A stretch of DNA of 64,000 bases, taken from contig JANPIN010000038.1 of the NCBI GenBank assembly GCA_031425035.1, positions 1 through 64,000 of the forward strand, given 5' to 3'. Source of the DNA: M3007 sp031425035. GTDB taxonomy: Bacteria > Bacteroidota > Bacteroidia > Chitinophagales > Saprospiraceae. The first letter of the stretch is position 1. Every line of letters starts with the position of its first letter. Shown here one piece after another: positions 25,042 through 34,462 of the stretch. The position numbers and the translations under genes were made by a program. The notes beneath the pieces were generated by a model. The model saw nothing but the letters and a program-made list of their open reading frames with translations, had not been told where the DNA came from and did not search any database.

Positions 25042-28000
25042 CTACTCAAACTTCACATCCAACGCCAGGCCGCGCAATTCGTGCACGAGTACGTTGAACG
25101 ACTCCGGAATATTAGCTTCCGGCAGGTTATCACCTTTCACGATGGCTTCGTAGGCTTTCGCACGACCCTGAATATCATCCGACTTGTAAGTCAGCAATTC
25201 TTGCAGGATGTTGGAAGCGCCGTAAGCCTCGAGTGCCCAGACCTCCATCTCACCGAAACGCTGACCACCGAACTGGGCTTTACCACCCAATGGCTGCTGC
25301 GTAATAAGCGAGTACGGTCCGATCGAACGGGCGTGCATCTTGTCATCGACCATGTGGCTGAGTTTGAGCATGTAAATCACGCCCACCGTCGCCTTCTGGT
25401 GGAAGCGGTCACCCGTTTCACCATCGGAGAGATACGTTTGACCAAATTCAGGCAGGCCTGCTTTTTTGATCCAGGCATCTACCTCATCGGTTTTAGCACC
25501 GTCAAAGATCGGGGTAGCGAATTTCACGCCGAGGCGTTCGCCGGCCCAGCCGAGTACCGTTTCAAAGATCTGACCCAGGTTCATACGGGAAGGTACACCC
25601 AGTGGATTCAGGACCACGTCGACCGGCGTACCGTCTTCCAGGAACGGCATATCTTCCATACGGACGATACGGCTTACAATCCCCTTATTACCGTGGCGAC
25701 CGGCGAGTTTATCCCCCACTTTCAGTTTACGCTTTTTAGCGACATAGACCTTGGCGAGTTTCAACACACCGGCCGGCAATTCGTCACCGATGGAAATGTT
25801 GAATTTTTCCCGTTTGTAACGACCTACTTCTTCGTTCACCTTGATGCTGTAATTGTGCAGCAGGCGACCGATCAGGACGTTCCCGTGTTTATCGTTTGTC
25901 CAGTTGGTGTAATCCACCTGGCTGTAGTCGATCTGTTCACGCAGCACCTGGACGGAGAGTTTCGTACCCTTCGGCACCATTTCCTCGCCATAAATACTGC
26001 GAATACCGTTGGTCACTTTATCCTTGATGAGCAACTGAAGTTTGTCGATCAGGACGGTTTTCAGTTTGTTCAGGGCAACCTCGTTTTCGTCTTCCAGACG
26101 ATCCAGCAAAGCCTTTTCGGACTCCTTCTGAATTTTGTCCTTCTTGGCGCGGGCAAACAACTGTTTGTCGATCACCACGCCATTGACACTCGGTGGTACT
26201 TTCAAAGAGGCATCTTTCACGTCGCCGGCTTTGTCGCCAAAAATGGCGCGCAGCAGTTTTTCTTCCGGCGTCGGGTCAGTTTCGCCCTTCGGCGTAATTT
26301 TACCGATCAGGATATCGCCTTCCTTCGCCCAGGCGCCGATACGGATAATACCGTTTTCGTCGAGGTCTTTAGTGGCTTCTTCGCTGACGTTCGGAATGTC
26401 CTGCGTAAGTTCTTCTTCGCCCAGTTTCGTATCGCGAACGTCCAGTTCGAAGTGTTCGATGTGGATGGACGTGAATACGTCTTCCTGCACCACACGCTCC
26501 GATAGTACGATAGCATCCTCGAAGTTGTAACCTTTCCAGGGCATGAAAGCCACTTTCAGGTTCTGACCAAGGGCCAGCTCACCATTTTCGGTAGCGTAGC
26601 CTTCGCAGAGAATATCACCTTCTTCCACGCGCTGATTGCGGCGAACAATAGGCTTCAGGTTGATGCAGGTACCCTGGTTGGTCCGCATGAACTTCGTCAG
26701 CGTATAGGTCTTGCGCGAATCTTCGAAAGACACCAGTTGGTCTTCTTCCGTGCGGTCGTAGCGGATCGTAATTTCATTAGCGTCCACGTATTCCACCACG
26801 CCACTGCCTTCGGCGTTGATCAGCATCCGGCTATCCCGGGCCACCTTGGCTTCCAGACCGGTACCCACCATAGGCGAGTGCGGACGGATGAGCGGTACGG
26901 CCTGACGTTGCATGTTCGATCCCATCAGGGCACGGTTAGCATCGTCATTCTCAAGGAAAGGAATCAGCGAAGCGGATACACCCACAATCTGGTTGGGGGC
27001 CACGTCGATGTATTCCAGTTCGTCCGGCGTCAGGATCGGGAAGTCGCCGTGCTCGCGGGCTTTCACCCGGTCGCTCAGGAACGCGCCACCTTCGCCGACG
27101 GGCGAGTTGGCCTGCGCGATCTTCATATAATCTTCCGCTTCGGCCGACAGGTATTCTACTTCGCCTTCCAGCACCACCTTACCAGCGACTACGCGGCGGT
27201 AAGGCGTTTCCAGGAAGCCCATTTTGTTGATCTTGGCGTGGGTACACAGCGTCGAGATCAGACCGATGTTCGGTCCTTCCGGCGTTTCGATGGTGCAAAG
27301 GCGACCATAGTGCGAATAGTGTACGTCACGAACCTCAAAACCGGCGCGCTCGCGGCTCAGACCACCTGGTCCGAGTGCCGAAATACGCCGTTTGTGGGTA
27401 ATTTCAGAAAGCGGGTTGGTCTGATCGAGGAACTGCGACAACTGGCTGGTACCGAAGAACGAGTTAATGACCGACGACAGCGTACGGGCATTAATCAGAT
27501 CGACGGGGGTAAAGACCTCATTGTCACGTACGTTCATCCGTTCGCGGATGGTACGGGCCATACGGGCCAGACCCACCCCAAATTGCGCGTACAATTGCTC
27601 ACCCACGGTCCGTACACGACGGTTTGAAAGGTGGTCAATATCGTCAATTTCGGCTTTATTATTGATCAGGCTGACGATGTAGCGGACAATAGCGATGATG
27701 TCCTCTTTCGTGAGCACCAGGTTATTATCGGCAATATCGTGGCCCAACTTGCGGTTGATCTTAAAACGGCCTACTTCGCCCAAGTTGTAACGCTTGTCGG
27801 AGAAGAACAATTTCTCGATAATACCACGCGCTGTTTCGTCATCCGGTGGATCGCTTCCGCGCAGTTGACGGTATATATAGGTCACGGCTTCGAGTTCGCT
27901 CGAAGTCGGATCTTTTTGCAGCGTGTTGTAGATGATGGCAAAATCCTCTTCTACTTCCGTGCGCTGCAGGATGATAGTTGTAACATTGGTAGCCGGGTCG

Positions 28001-28887
28001 AGGATGAGTTCGATATTTTCTTCATCCAGTACGGCGTCGCGCTCGAGAATGATCTCGTTCCGCGCAATACTCACCACTTCACCGGTGTCTTCGTCCACAA
28101 AATCTTCCGTCCACGATTTCAGTACGCGAGCGGCCAGTTTGCGGCCAATAGACGCTTCCATGTTTTCGCGGGTCGTAGCGACTTCGTCGGCCAGGTTGAA
28201 CAGGTCGAGAATGGATTTGTCCGTATCGAAACCGATGGCCCGCAGGAGCGTGGTCACTGGAAACTTCTTTTTCCGGTCGATGTAGGCATACATGACCAGG
28301 TTGATGTCTGTAGCAAATTCCATCCACGCGCCCTTGAACGGGATGACCCGTGCCGAGTAGATCTTGGTGCCGTTTGGGTGATAACTCTGTCCGAAGAACA
28401 CGCCTGGCGACCGGTGGAGTTGTGATACGATCACCCGTTCCGCGCCATTGATGACGAAGGTACCCTTCGGCGTCATGTAGGGAATGTTACCAAGAAACAC
28501 ATCCTGCACGATGGTCTGGAAATCAATGTGTTCCGGATCATTACAGGACAGGCGTAACTTGGCTTTGAGCGGCACTGAGTAGGTCAGGCCGCGCTGCATA
28601 CACTCATCGATGGTGTAGCGGGGGGGGTCGATGAAATAGTCCAGGAACTCCAGGTTGAAAATATTCCGCGCATCGGTGATGGGGAAATTTTCCTGGAACA
28701 CGCGATACAGACCTTCGTTTATACGATTGTCCGGAGTCGTTTCCAGCTGGAAATATTCCTGAAATGATTTGAGCTGAATTTCAAGAAGGTCAGGGTAGTG
28801 ACCGGCGAGGCGAATTTTGCCAAAATTGACGCGCTCTTGAACGCCAGTTTTTTGGACTGCCCCATTGGAGATGCCGTTATTGGTCAT
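25042..28887 (-). CDS. rpoB: DNA-directed RNA polymerase subunit beta
   Basis: This is the 1281-residue beta subunit. The rifampicin-region signature (FFGTSQLSQFLDQTNPLSE, HKRRISALGPGG) is wild type in appearance. The nucleotide-site strand KGYNFEDAI and the C-terminal clamp contacts (GGKAQFGGQRFGEMEVWALEA) are intact. ATG is at 28887. A 293-nt leader between rplL and rpoB contains a strong hairpin. On the minus strand, ATACTTTG ends 5 nt before the ATG and loosely resembles a -7 box. Confidence 0.98.
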   Translation of the reverse strand: MTNNGISNGAVQKTGVQERVNFGKIRLAGHYPDLLEIQLKSFQEYFQLETTPDNRINEGLYRVFQENFPITDARNIFNLEFLDYFIDPPRYTIDECMQRGLTYSVPLKAKLRLSCNDPEHIDFQTIVQDVFLGNIPYMTPKGTFVINGAERVIVSQLHRSPGVFFGQSYHPNGTKIYSARVIPFKGAWMEFATDINLVMYAYIDRKKKFPVTTLLRAIGFDTDKSILDLFNLADEVATTRENMEASIGRKLAARVLKSWTEDFVDEDTGEVVSIARNEIILERDAVLDEENIELILDPATNVTTIILQRTEVEEDFAIIYNTLQKDPTSSELEAVTYIYRQLRGSDPPDDETARGIIEKLFFSDKRYNLGEVGRFKINRKLGHDIADNNLVLTKEDIIAIVRYIVSLINNKAEIDDIDHLSNRRVRTVGEQLYAQFGVGLARMARTIRERMNVRDNEVFTPVDLINARTLSSVINSFFGTSQLSQFLDQTNPLSEITHKRRISALGPGGLSRERAGFEVRDVHYSHYGRLCTIETPEGPNIGLISTLCTHAKINKMGFLETPYRRVVAGKVVLEGEVEYLSAEAEDYMKIAQANSPVGEGGAFLSDRVKAREHGDFPILTPDELEYIDVAPNQIVGVSASLIPFLENDDANRALMGSNMQRQAVPLIRPHSPMVGTGLEAKVARDSRMLINAEGSGVVEYVDANEITIRYDRTEEDQLVSFEDSRKTYTLTKFMRTNQGTCINLKPIVRRNQRVEEGDILCEGYATENGELALGQNLKVAFMPWKGYNFEDAIVLSERVVQEDVFTSIHIEHFELDVRDTKLGEEELTQDIPNVSEEATKDLDENGIIRIGAWAKEGDILIGKITPKGETDPTPEEKLLRAIFGDKAGDVKDASLKVPPSVNGVVIDKQLFARAKKDKIQKESEKALLDRLEDENEVALNKLKTVLIDKLQLLIKDKVTNGIRSIYGEEMVPKGTKLSVQVLREQIDYSQVDYTNWTNDKHGNVLIGRLLHNYSIKVNEEVGRYKREKFNISIGDELPAGVLKLAKVYVAKKRKLKVGDKLAGRHGNKGIVSRIVRMEDMPFLEDGTPVDVVLNPLGVPSRMNLGQIFETVLGWAGERLGVKFATPIFDGAKTDEVDAWIKKAGLPEFGQTYLSDGETGDRFHQKATVGVIYMLKLSHMVDDKMHARSIGPYSLITQQPLGGKAQFGGQRFGEMEVWALEAYGASNILQELLTYKSDDIQGRAKAYEAIVKGDNLPEANIPESFNVLVHELRGLALDVKFE

Positions 28888-29021
28888 TTTTGCAAAGTAT
28901 GCTTGAATGCTGATTGGCAGATTTGCCAGCGCTTTCGCCGACAGGGCTTGCAGCTAAGTGGTGTGTAAGCCCGATGTAACGCATGAAGCGAGTATAAAGT
29001 TCAATCCTTTCGCTACAGACA

Positions 29022-29073
29022 ACGATAGGCTTAACGCCCTCCCAGGGTAGGAAGCGGCGTTAAGCCCAATCGT
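29022..29073 (-). promoter_or_regulatory. rplL-rpoB intergenic hairpin, likely attenuator or processing site
   Basis: GGCTTAACGCC pairs perfectly with GGCGTTAAGCC across a 17-nt loop. The stem extends outward through ACGAT/ATCGT. No T run follows. Enterobacteria also have an attenuator and an RNase III site between rplL and rpoB, so a similar role in setting the polymerase to ribosomal protein ratio is plausible. Confidence 0.65.
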
Positions 29074-29180
29074 ATTATCTGAAATGAAGGTAATTACCGT
29101 ACATATAAGCGGAGTCAAATAAGGTGCTGTTAAGAAAACAGGCTCTAAACGATGTGCCTGCTGCTCGTAACAATCGGTCC

Positions 29181-29558
29181 TTACTTCACTTCCACTACTG
29201 CACCGGCAGCTTCCAGAGCAGCCTTGATGGATTCTGCTTCGGCTTTGTTCACGCCGCTTTTCAGCGAGCTTGGAGCGCCGTCAACCAGATCCTTAGCTTC
29301 TTTCAAACCGAGGCCGAGCAGGTTTTTCACCTCTTTCACGACGTTCAGTTTGTTAGCGCCGGCGTCTTTCAACGTCACGTCGAATTCAGTCTGCTCGACA
29401 GGAGCTTCACCGGCGCCGCCGGCTGCAGGTGCTGCCATTACTGCAGCAGCTGCTGCAGGCTCAATGCCGTAATCATCCTTCAGGATATTGGCCAGTTCGT
29501 TGGCTTCTTTAATCGTGAGGTTCACGAGGGATTCAGCCATTGCTTTCAAATCTGCCAT
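29181..29558 (-). CDS. rplL: 50S ribosomal protein L7/L12
   Basis: This is the 125-residue acidic stalk protein that recruits translational GTPases. The N-terminal dimerisation helices (ADLKAMAESLVNLTIKEA), an Ala-rich hinge (about 35-52) and the C-terminal domain (EFDVTLKDAGANKLNVVKEV, LGLKEAKDLVD) are complete. ATG is at 29558. The spacer after rplJ carries an inverted repeat of the GAAGTGAT type. Confidence 0.98.
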   Translation of the reverse strand: MADLKAMAESLVNLTIKEANELANILKDDYGIEPAAAAAVMAAPAAGGAGEAPVEQTEFDVTLKDAGANKLNVVKEVKNLLGLGLKEAKDLVDGAPSSLKSGVNKAEAESIKAALEAAGAVVEVK

Positions 29559-29668
29559 TGTAGTAGAATTTAAATTTTTGTTTGCGAAAATGTTGTGATG
29601 AAAAACTGCTGTTCGGGGTGTATAAAAAAGCGTGCACCATAATGGCGCGTACTTGGAAGCCTCTTTTA

Positions 29669-29725
29669 ATGAAGCGATAAAGTGATGATGTGATCACTTC
29701 ATTATTTCATTACTTTATCATTTTA
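29669..29725. repeat. Iterated-arm inverted repeat, GAAGTGAT type
   Basis: The left arm is ATGAAGCGATAAAGTGATG. The right arm, CACTTCATTATTTCATTAC and the following TTTATCA, is its imperfect complement. It fills the rplJ-rplL spacer and ends at the rplJ stop codon. The same motif forms the tRNA spacers at 34.3-34.8 kb. Confidence 0.75.
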
Positions 29726-30253
29726 TTACTGCTCGCGCTCTTCCAGGGTTTTGACAATGCTGGCGATTTTGACACCGGAAGCCAGTAACTGGCTGGCGAG
29801 GCGTTTGCCAGGCGACTGGAGCAAGCCCAGAATTTCGCCCACCATTTCTTCCTTGCTCTTCAGGGTCGTCAGCGCTTTCAGATGCTCATCACCGATGTAC
29901 ACCGAAGAATCGATATAAGCGGCTTTGAGGGAAGGGCGCGCGTCGGCCTTACGGAAGTCTTCGATCAACTTAGCCGGAGCCTTGGGGTTCGAGGAAATCA
30001 GAATGGTCGTCGGACCGGTTAATGCTTGGAAGAGAGCCTGGTAACCTTTCGATTCAGGGGCATCTTCCAATGCTTTCTGAATCAGGGTATTTTTAGCCAC
30101 TTTCATCGTGATGCCCTGTTCGAAGCACATCCGACGGAATTTATTAATTTTAGCGACCGGCAGGGTCGAAGAATCCGCTAGGTAAAAGAAAGGGCTGTTA
30201 CCCAGTTCTTCCCGAAGTTCCGCAATCGCTGCCGTTTTATCGTCTCTGGTCAT
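29726..30253 (-). CDS. rplJ: 50S ribosomal protein L10
   Basis: This is the 175-residue base of the ribosomal stalk, which binds 23S rRNA through its N-terminal domain and L7/L12 dimers through its C-terminal helix. Recognised segments are MTRDDKTAAIAELREEL, KVAKNTLIQKAL, LTGPTTILIS and LLQSPGKRLASQLLA. It is also the usual autoregulator of the rplJL unit. ATG is at 30253. A hairpin sits in the upstream spacer. Confidence 0.97.
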   Translation of the reverse strand: MTRDDKTAAIAELREELGNSPFFYLADSSTLPVAKINKFRRMCFEQGITMKVAKNTLIQKALEDAPESKGYQALFQALTGPTTILISSNPKAPAKLIEDFRKADARPSLKAAYIDSSVYIGDEHLKALTTLKSKEEMVGEILGLLQSPGKRLASQLLASGVKIASIVKTLEEREQ

Positions 30254-30292
30254 TTCTATGTTATTGAAATGTTGAGTGATTGTTGTTGATGA

Positions 30293-30325
30293 GTATTATA
30301 GCGGAGAATGATTTCTCCGTAATAC
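30293..30325 (-). promoter_or_regulatory. rplA-rplJ spacer hairpin
   Basis: GTATTATAGCGGAGAA pairs with TTCTCCGTAATAC, with a small bulge, 40 nt before the rplJ start. It could be the L10 autoregulatory leader or a processing hairpin. No T run follows. Confidence 0.45.
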
Positions 30326-30330
30326 CCAAT

Positions 30331-31026
30331 TTAGACCTTGATGGATTTTGGATCCACCGAAATGCCGGGGCTCATGGTACTGGCCACGGAGACCGTACGC
30401 ATGTAAACGCCTTTTGCACTCGATGGCTTCATCCGGGCCAAAGTAGCGATCAGTTCGTGGGCATTCTCCACCAGTTGTTCGGGTGTGAAGGATACGCGAC
30501 CAATGGAAGCGTGCACAATTCCGAATTTGTCCACCCGGAAAGCGATTTTACCTTTTTTCACTTCCGTGACAGCGGAGGTAATGTCGTTGGAAACGGTACC
30601 GGTCTTCGGGTTCGGCATCAGGCCGCGTGGGCCGAGGATACGGGCCACTTTACCGAGTTGGGCCATCACGTTGGGTGTAGCGATGATCACATCGGCTTCC
30701 ATCCAACCTTCGGTCACTTTCTGGATGTATTCATCCAAACCCACAAAATCAGCGCCGGCAGCAATGGCTTCACCTTCGCGATCGGGGGTACAGAATACCA
30801 GTACTTTCTTGGTTTTGCCCGTGCCATGCGGCAGCGAAACGGTACCGCGCAGCGCCTGGTCGGCTTTACGTGGGTCCACCCCGAGGCGAACGTGCACGTC
30901 AACCGAGGCGTTGAACTTCGTGGTGTTGACCTCTCTGACCAAACCCATAGCCTCGCCCAGCGAGTAGAGTTTGTCCTGGTCCACCTTCGGATCAACGACT
31001 TTACGTTTTTTTGTTACTTGTGCCAT
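30331..31026 (-). CDS. rplA: 50S ribosomal protein L1
   Basis: This 231-residue protein of the L1 stalk helps eject deacylated tRNA. The family signatures RKADQALRGTVSLPHGTGK and GPRGLMPNPKTGTV are both visible. In many bacteria L1 also represses its own mRNA. ATG is at 31026, 96 nt after rplK, and the spacer carries a GGAATGC-type repeat arm. Confidence 0.98.
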   Translation of the reverse strand: MAQVTKKRKVVDPKVDQDKLYSLGEAMGLVREVNTTKFNASVDVHVRLGVDPRKADQALRGTVSLPHGTGKTKKVLVFCTPDREGEAIAAGADFVGLDEYIQKVTEGWMEADVIIATPNVMAQLGKVARILGPRGLMPNPKTGTVSNDITSAVTEVKKGKIAFRVDKFGIVHASIGRVSFTPEQLVENAHELIATLARMKPSSAKGVYMRTVSVASTMSPGISVDPKSIKV

Positions 31027-31079
31027 TAAATTATAGTGTTAAGGTTCAGCGTTCCGTTGGGCGGAACTCCCTTATTTGA

Positions 31080-31110
31080 ATGCGGATTTCAGAATACGGA
31101 ATGCGGAATG
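31080..31110. repeat. Short GGAATGC-type iterated arm
   Basis: TGCGGATTTCAGAATACGGA followed by ATGCGGAATG is a degenerate iteration of (C)GGAATG(C). It is the same motif that builds the long inverted repeat inside the helicase gene at 44365-44626. No opposing arm is found here. Confidence 0.55.
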
Positions 31111-31122
31111 ACCCGATTCGAT

Positions 31123-31596
31123 CTAGTTATTCTGCTCGTTTGCTTCGTTCTGTCCTTTCGGCAGATCACCGGTGACGGTCAGACCCATGCTGCGGGCAGT
31201 ACCGGCGATCATTTTCATGGCGGATTGCACCGTGAAGCAGTTCAGATCGGGCATTTTGCTTTCCGCAATAGCCTGCACCTGATCCCAGGTCACCGAACCG
31301 ACTTTCTTACGGTTAGGCTCCGGGGAACCTTTACCGACGGCCAGTTTAGCGGCTTCGAACAGCTGAATAGCAGCCGGTGGCGTTTTGATGATAAAGTCAA
31401 ATGTTTTGTCTTTATACACCGAAATGATGACCGGCAGAATTTTGCCAATTGATTCCTGCGTCTGCGCGTTGAAGCGTTTGCAGAACTCCATGATGTTCAC
31501 ACCTTTGGAACCGAGGGCCGGACCAATTGGCGGCGCCGGGTTGGCTTGACCACCTTTCACCTGGAGTTTAATATAAATATCTACTTCTTTTGCCAT
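31123..31596 (-). CDS. rplK: 50S ribosomal protein L11
   Basis: This 157-residue protein of the GTPase-associated centre has VKGGQANPAPPIGPALGSKG at its N-terminus, the Pro-rich switch region typical of L11. The RNA-binding C-terminal domain (GSVTWDQVQAIAESKM, TARSMGLTV) follows. The last residues (GQNEANEQNN) form a short polar extension. ATG is at 31596. Confidence 0.98.
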   Translation of the reverse strand: MAKEVDIYIKLQVKGGQANPAPPIGPALGSKGVNIMEFCKRFNAQTQESIGKILPVIISVYKDKTFDFIIKTPPAAIQLFEAAKLAVGKGSPEPNRKKVGSVTWDQVQAIAESKMPDLNCFTVQSAMKMIAGTARSMGLTVTGDLPKGQNEANEQNN

Positions 31597-31650
31597 TGTG
31601 CCAGAATTTCTGTCCCGATTTGATCAGGATAATCTTGAATGAAAGGTAAT

Positions 31651-31743
31651 GTTTATGAAGTTTATAAAAAGTTGATAACGTTGATAAAAAGCTGATATTC
31701 AACCCTTATAAACCTTATAAACCCTATAAACCTGTATCAACCA
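31651..31743. repeat. Iterated-arm inverted repeat, GTTTATAAGG/GTTGATAA type
   Basis: The left arm (GTTTATGAAGTTTATAAAAA, then GTTGATAACGTTGATAAAA) is the imperfect complement of the right arm (AACCCTTATAAACC repeated three times, then TATCAACC). It lies between nusG and rplK. A related element is at 58110-58220. Confidence 0.75.
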
Positions 31744-31800
31744 TTCTAGTCCGTCTTTGTAGAAGCGAGCCCGGGAGAAGCGGGCATCAGGAGGACTGTA

Positions 31801-32382
31801 CTAACTGATTTTTTCAACTTGCATGAAACCCAATTCCATTTCCGTACCCCGACCAAATATTTTGACGATCACTTTGAGTTTTTTCTTTTCGTCGTTCACT
31901 TCCTGTACATCACCTACGAAATCGGCAAAAGCGCCGTCTACGATGCGTACCGTTTCCCCGATCAGGAATGGCTCGCTCAGTGTTTCGCCGGCTTCCGTGC
32001 TCTCATCCACTTTACCCAGCAGCCGGTTGGCTTCCACCTGGGTCATGGGTAAGGGCGTTTCTTTGCCGAGGAAGTGAATCACGTTAGGAATATCGCTGAT
32101 CACTTTCGCAATATCACCATTTAGTCTCCCACCGACAGCTTCCACCAGAATATAGCCTGGCAAGAGATTACGCTCCTGCATGACTTTTTTTCCGTTACGG
32201 ATCTTGTACACTTTTTCCGTGGGCACGACCACCGAAAAGACCAGGTCTTTCCAGTTGGAACGTTCGATCTCCAACAGAATCCGCTCCTGGATTTTCTTCT
32301 CCTTGCCGCTGATAACACGCAGGGAATACCACTTTCTATTTTCAGAGGCCGCTGGGGTCCCTGTACCAATTTCTTGATTCAT
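31801..32382 (-). CDS. nusG: Transcription termination/antitermination factor NusG
   Basis: This 193-residue elongation factor has an NGN domain (RKWYSLRVISGKEKKIQERI, LLPGYILVEA) that binds the polymerase clamp and a C-terminal KOW domain (GETVRIVDGAFADFVGDVQE) that contacts Rho or ribosomal S10. ATG is at 32382, 35 nt after secE, as expected for the conserved secE-nusG pair. Confidence 0.97.
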   Translation of the reverse strand: MNQEIGTGTPAASENRKWYSLRVISGKEKKIQERILLEIERSNWKDLVFSVVVPTEKVYKIRNGKKVMQERNLLPGYILVEAVGGRLNGDIAKVISDIPNVIHFLGKETPLPMTQVEANRLLGKVDESTEAGETLSEPFLIGETVRIVDGAFADFVGDVQEVNDEKKKLKVIVKIFGRGTEMELGFMQVEKIS

Positions 32383-32417
32383 GGTTGCCGGGAAAGGATA
32401 AATGGAACGAACGAAGT

Positions 32418-32615
32418 TTACTGACCCCAGACGCCGTAAATATTTTTAAATACTACACTGCACAGCAGATCCATCAGAAAGATGAGAATAGCCAGCGTGG
32501 CAGCGGTTACCAGAACCACGGTCGTGCTTTCCTGCAACTGCTGTGCAGTCGGCCAGGACACGTTTTTCACCAGTTCGTGGTAACTTTCTTTTAGGTAAAG
32601 CGTCAATTTTTCCAT
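32418..32615 (-). CDS. secE: Preprotein translocase subunit SecE
   Basis: This 65-residue protein has the short single-helix form of SecE. An amphipathic N-terminal helix (LKESYHELVKNVSWPT) is followed by one membrane span (about 29-58). It stabilises SecY in the Sec channel. It lies between tRNA-Trp and nusG, the usual place in bacteria. Confidence 0.93.
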   Translation of the reverse strand: MEKLTLYLKESYHELVKNVSWPTAQQLQESTTVVLVTAATLAILIFLMDLLCSVVFKNIYGVWGQ

Positions 32616-32761
32616 CGCGAATCGTTGTAGACCGTCTTATCCAAACGGGTAAAATGAACACGTGTCCTTCTTTGGCCAAAAAAGCCCGTCACCGCAAATC
32701 GGACGACGAACTTGCCTGCATAAGCAAGCTAACCACGGACGAACCACGTATTTAGTATTTG

Positions 32762-32834
32762 CAGGGGCAGCAGGGATCGAACCCGCAGCCTACGGTTTTG
32801 GAGACCGTCACTCTACCAGTTGAGCTATGCCCCT
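32762..32834 (-). tRNA. tRNA-Trp (CCA)
   Basis: A 73-nt cloverleaf has acceptor AGGGGCA/TGCCCCT, D-arm AGCTCAACTGGTAGAGT, anticodon loop CTCCAAA (CCA) and T-loop TTCGATC. The 3' CCA is not encoded. It lies between tuf and secE, in the same order as in many bacteria. Confidence 0.96.
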
Positions 32835-32837
32835 TTA

Positions 32838-32912
32838 TAGGAATTAGGAGGCAGGAGGCAGGAGGCAGGGTTTTACCCACTGACTCCTGACTCCTATCTC
32901 CTGACACCTATT
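32838..32912. repeat. Iterated-arm inverted repeat, GGAGGCAGG type
   Basis: The left arm is three tandem copies of GGAGGCA. The right arm is repeated CTGACTCC and CTATCTCC. The arms are complementary with mismatches. It fills the tuf to tRNA-Trp spacer and touches the tuf stop codon. Related single arms are at 37136-37160 and 46041-46118. Confidence 0.7.
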
Positions 32913-34109
32913 CTAGTCGATGATTTCAGTTACCTGACCAGCACCCACCGTACGGCCACCTTCGCGAATAGCGAAACGGAGACCTTTTTCCATAGCGATG
33001 GTGTTGAGCAGTTTCACTTCCAGCTCGATGTTATCGCCCGGCATCACCATTTCTACGTTCACCGGCAGTTTGCAATCACCCGTCACGTCTGTCGTGCGGA
33101 AGTAGAACTGTGGACGGTAACCGTTGAAGAACGGCGTGTGACGGCCACCCTCTTCTTTCGAGAGGACGTACACCGAACACTTGAAGTGTTTGTGTGGTTT
33201 CACGCTGCCTGGTTTGCAGATAACCATACCGCGTTTGATTTGCTCTTTGTCAATACCGCGCAGCAGCAGACCGGCGTTGTCACCGGCTTCGCCACGATCC
33301 AACAGTTTGCGGAACATTTCCACACCCGTGATGGTCGAGTTCAGCGGCTTGTCTTCCGGCTTCATCATACCGATGATCTCTACTGGATCGCCGACATTGA
33401 TCACACCGCGCTCAATACGACCGGTAGCAACTGTACCACGACCTGTGATCGTGAATACATCTTCCACCGGCATCAGGAATGGCTTATCCACTTCCCGTAC
33501 TGGATCTGGAATATCGTTGTCGCAGGCATCCATCAGGTCCATGATGCGCTGGGAGTAGACTGGGTCGCCTTCCAGGGCTTTCAGGGCAGAACCTTGAATG
33601 ATAGAGGCATTATCGCCATCGAAGTTATAAGAGCTCAACAGCTCGCGCAGTTCCATGTCCACCAGTTCGAGCATCTCGGGATCATCCACGAGGTCGACTT
33701 TGTTCATGAAAACCACGATTTGCGGTACACCTACCTGACGGGCAAGCAGGATGTGTTCGCGGGTTTGTGGCATCGGGCCGTCTGTAGCAGCACAGACCAC
33801 AATTGCACCGTCCATTTGGGCGGCACCCGTGATCATGTTCTTCACATAGTCGGCGTGGCCTGGGCAATCCACGTGTGCATAGTGACGCTTTTCGGTTTCG
33901 TACTCGACGTGGGCCGTATTGATGGTAATGCCACGCTCTTTCTCTTCCGGTGCAGCGTCAATGGCATCATAGCTGGTCTTCTTTGCTAGACCTTTCAGCG
34001 AAAGAACATGGGTGATGGCCGCAGTCAGGGTCGTTTTCCCGTGGTCAACGTGACCGATCGTACCAATATTTACGTGCGGTTTAGAGCGGACGAATGTCTC
34101 TTTTGCCAT
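32913..34109 (-). CDS. tuf: Elongation factor Tu
   Basis: This 398-residue translational GTPase delivers aminoacyl-tRNA. G motifs are GHVDHGKT (P-loop), DCPGHADYVKNM (switch II) and NKVD, and domains 2 and 3 follow (GRGTVATGRIERG, RTVGAGQVTEI). The start is ATG at 34109 (MAKETFVRSKPHVN); 20 further open codons upstream lack family similarity. It lies directly after four tRNA genes, as in the tufB arrangement of Enterobacteria. Confidence 0.98.
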   Translation of the reverse strand: MAKETFVRSKPHVNIGTIGHVDHGKTTLTAAITHVLSLKGLAKKTSYDAIDAAPEEKERGITINTAHVEYETEKRHYAHVDCPGHADYVKNMITGAAQMDGAIVVCAATDGPMPQTREHILLARQVGVPQIVVFMNKVDLVDDPEMLELVDMELRELLSSYNFDGDNASIIQGSALKALEGDPVYSQRIMDLMDACDNDIPDPVREVDKPFLMPVEDVFTITGRGTVATGRIERGVINVGDPVEIIGMMKPEDKPLNSTITGVEMFRKLLDRGEAGDNAGLLLRGIDKEQIKRGMVICKPGSVKPHKHFKCSVYVLSKEEGGRHTPFFNGYRPQFYFRTTDVTGDCKLPVNVEMVMPGDNIELEVKLLNTIAMEKGLRFAIREGGRTVGAGQVTEIID

Positions 34110-34237
34110 TGGTTTAAACTGTTTAGTATCAAACTTTTGTGAAAAAAATATTGCAATTTGAACATCCAACGTGCTGACGACTTGACAGGAAGCAAAAAAA
34201 TATCAAGGTATCGATAATTGAACAGAACAGACTAACA

Positions 34238-34312
<75 letters not shown>

Positions 34313-34320
34313 TTATTTAA

Positions 34321-34456
34321 TGAAGTGATAAAGGGTATGAAATAATAAAGTGATTTTAAGGCCACCCGGTCATTTCGGTAATTATCACTTTGAAAATGAA
34401 AGACAAAGTTGCTCTGAGCCAATCGCTTCATCACTTTATAACTTCATCATTTCCTA
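34321..34456. repeat. Iterated-arm inverted repeat in tRNA spacer, GAAGTGAT type
   Basis: The left arm ATGAAGTGATAAAGGGTATG and the following AAATAATAAAGTGAT face the right arm CGCTTCATCACTTTATAACT and the following TCATCATT across about 65 nt. It lies between tRNA-Gly and tRNA-Thr(GGT). Confidence 0.7.
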
Positions 34457-34462
34457 CTTCGG

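Noticed and set aside
21138..28425. Long open frames on the plus strand opposite rpoC and rpoB (up to about 470 codons)
   Set aside because: They mirror strongly conserved rpoB/rpoC codons, have His/Phe/Arg-rich composition typical of antisense shadows, and match no family.
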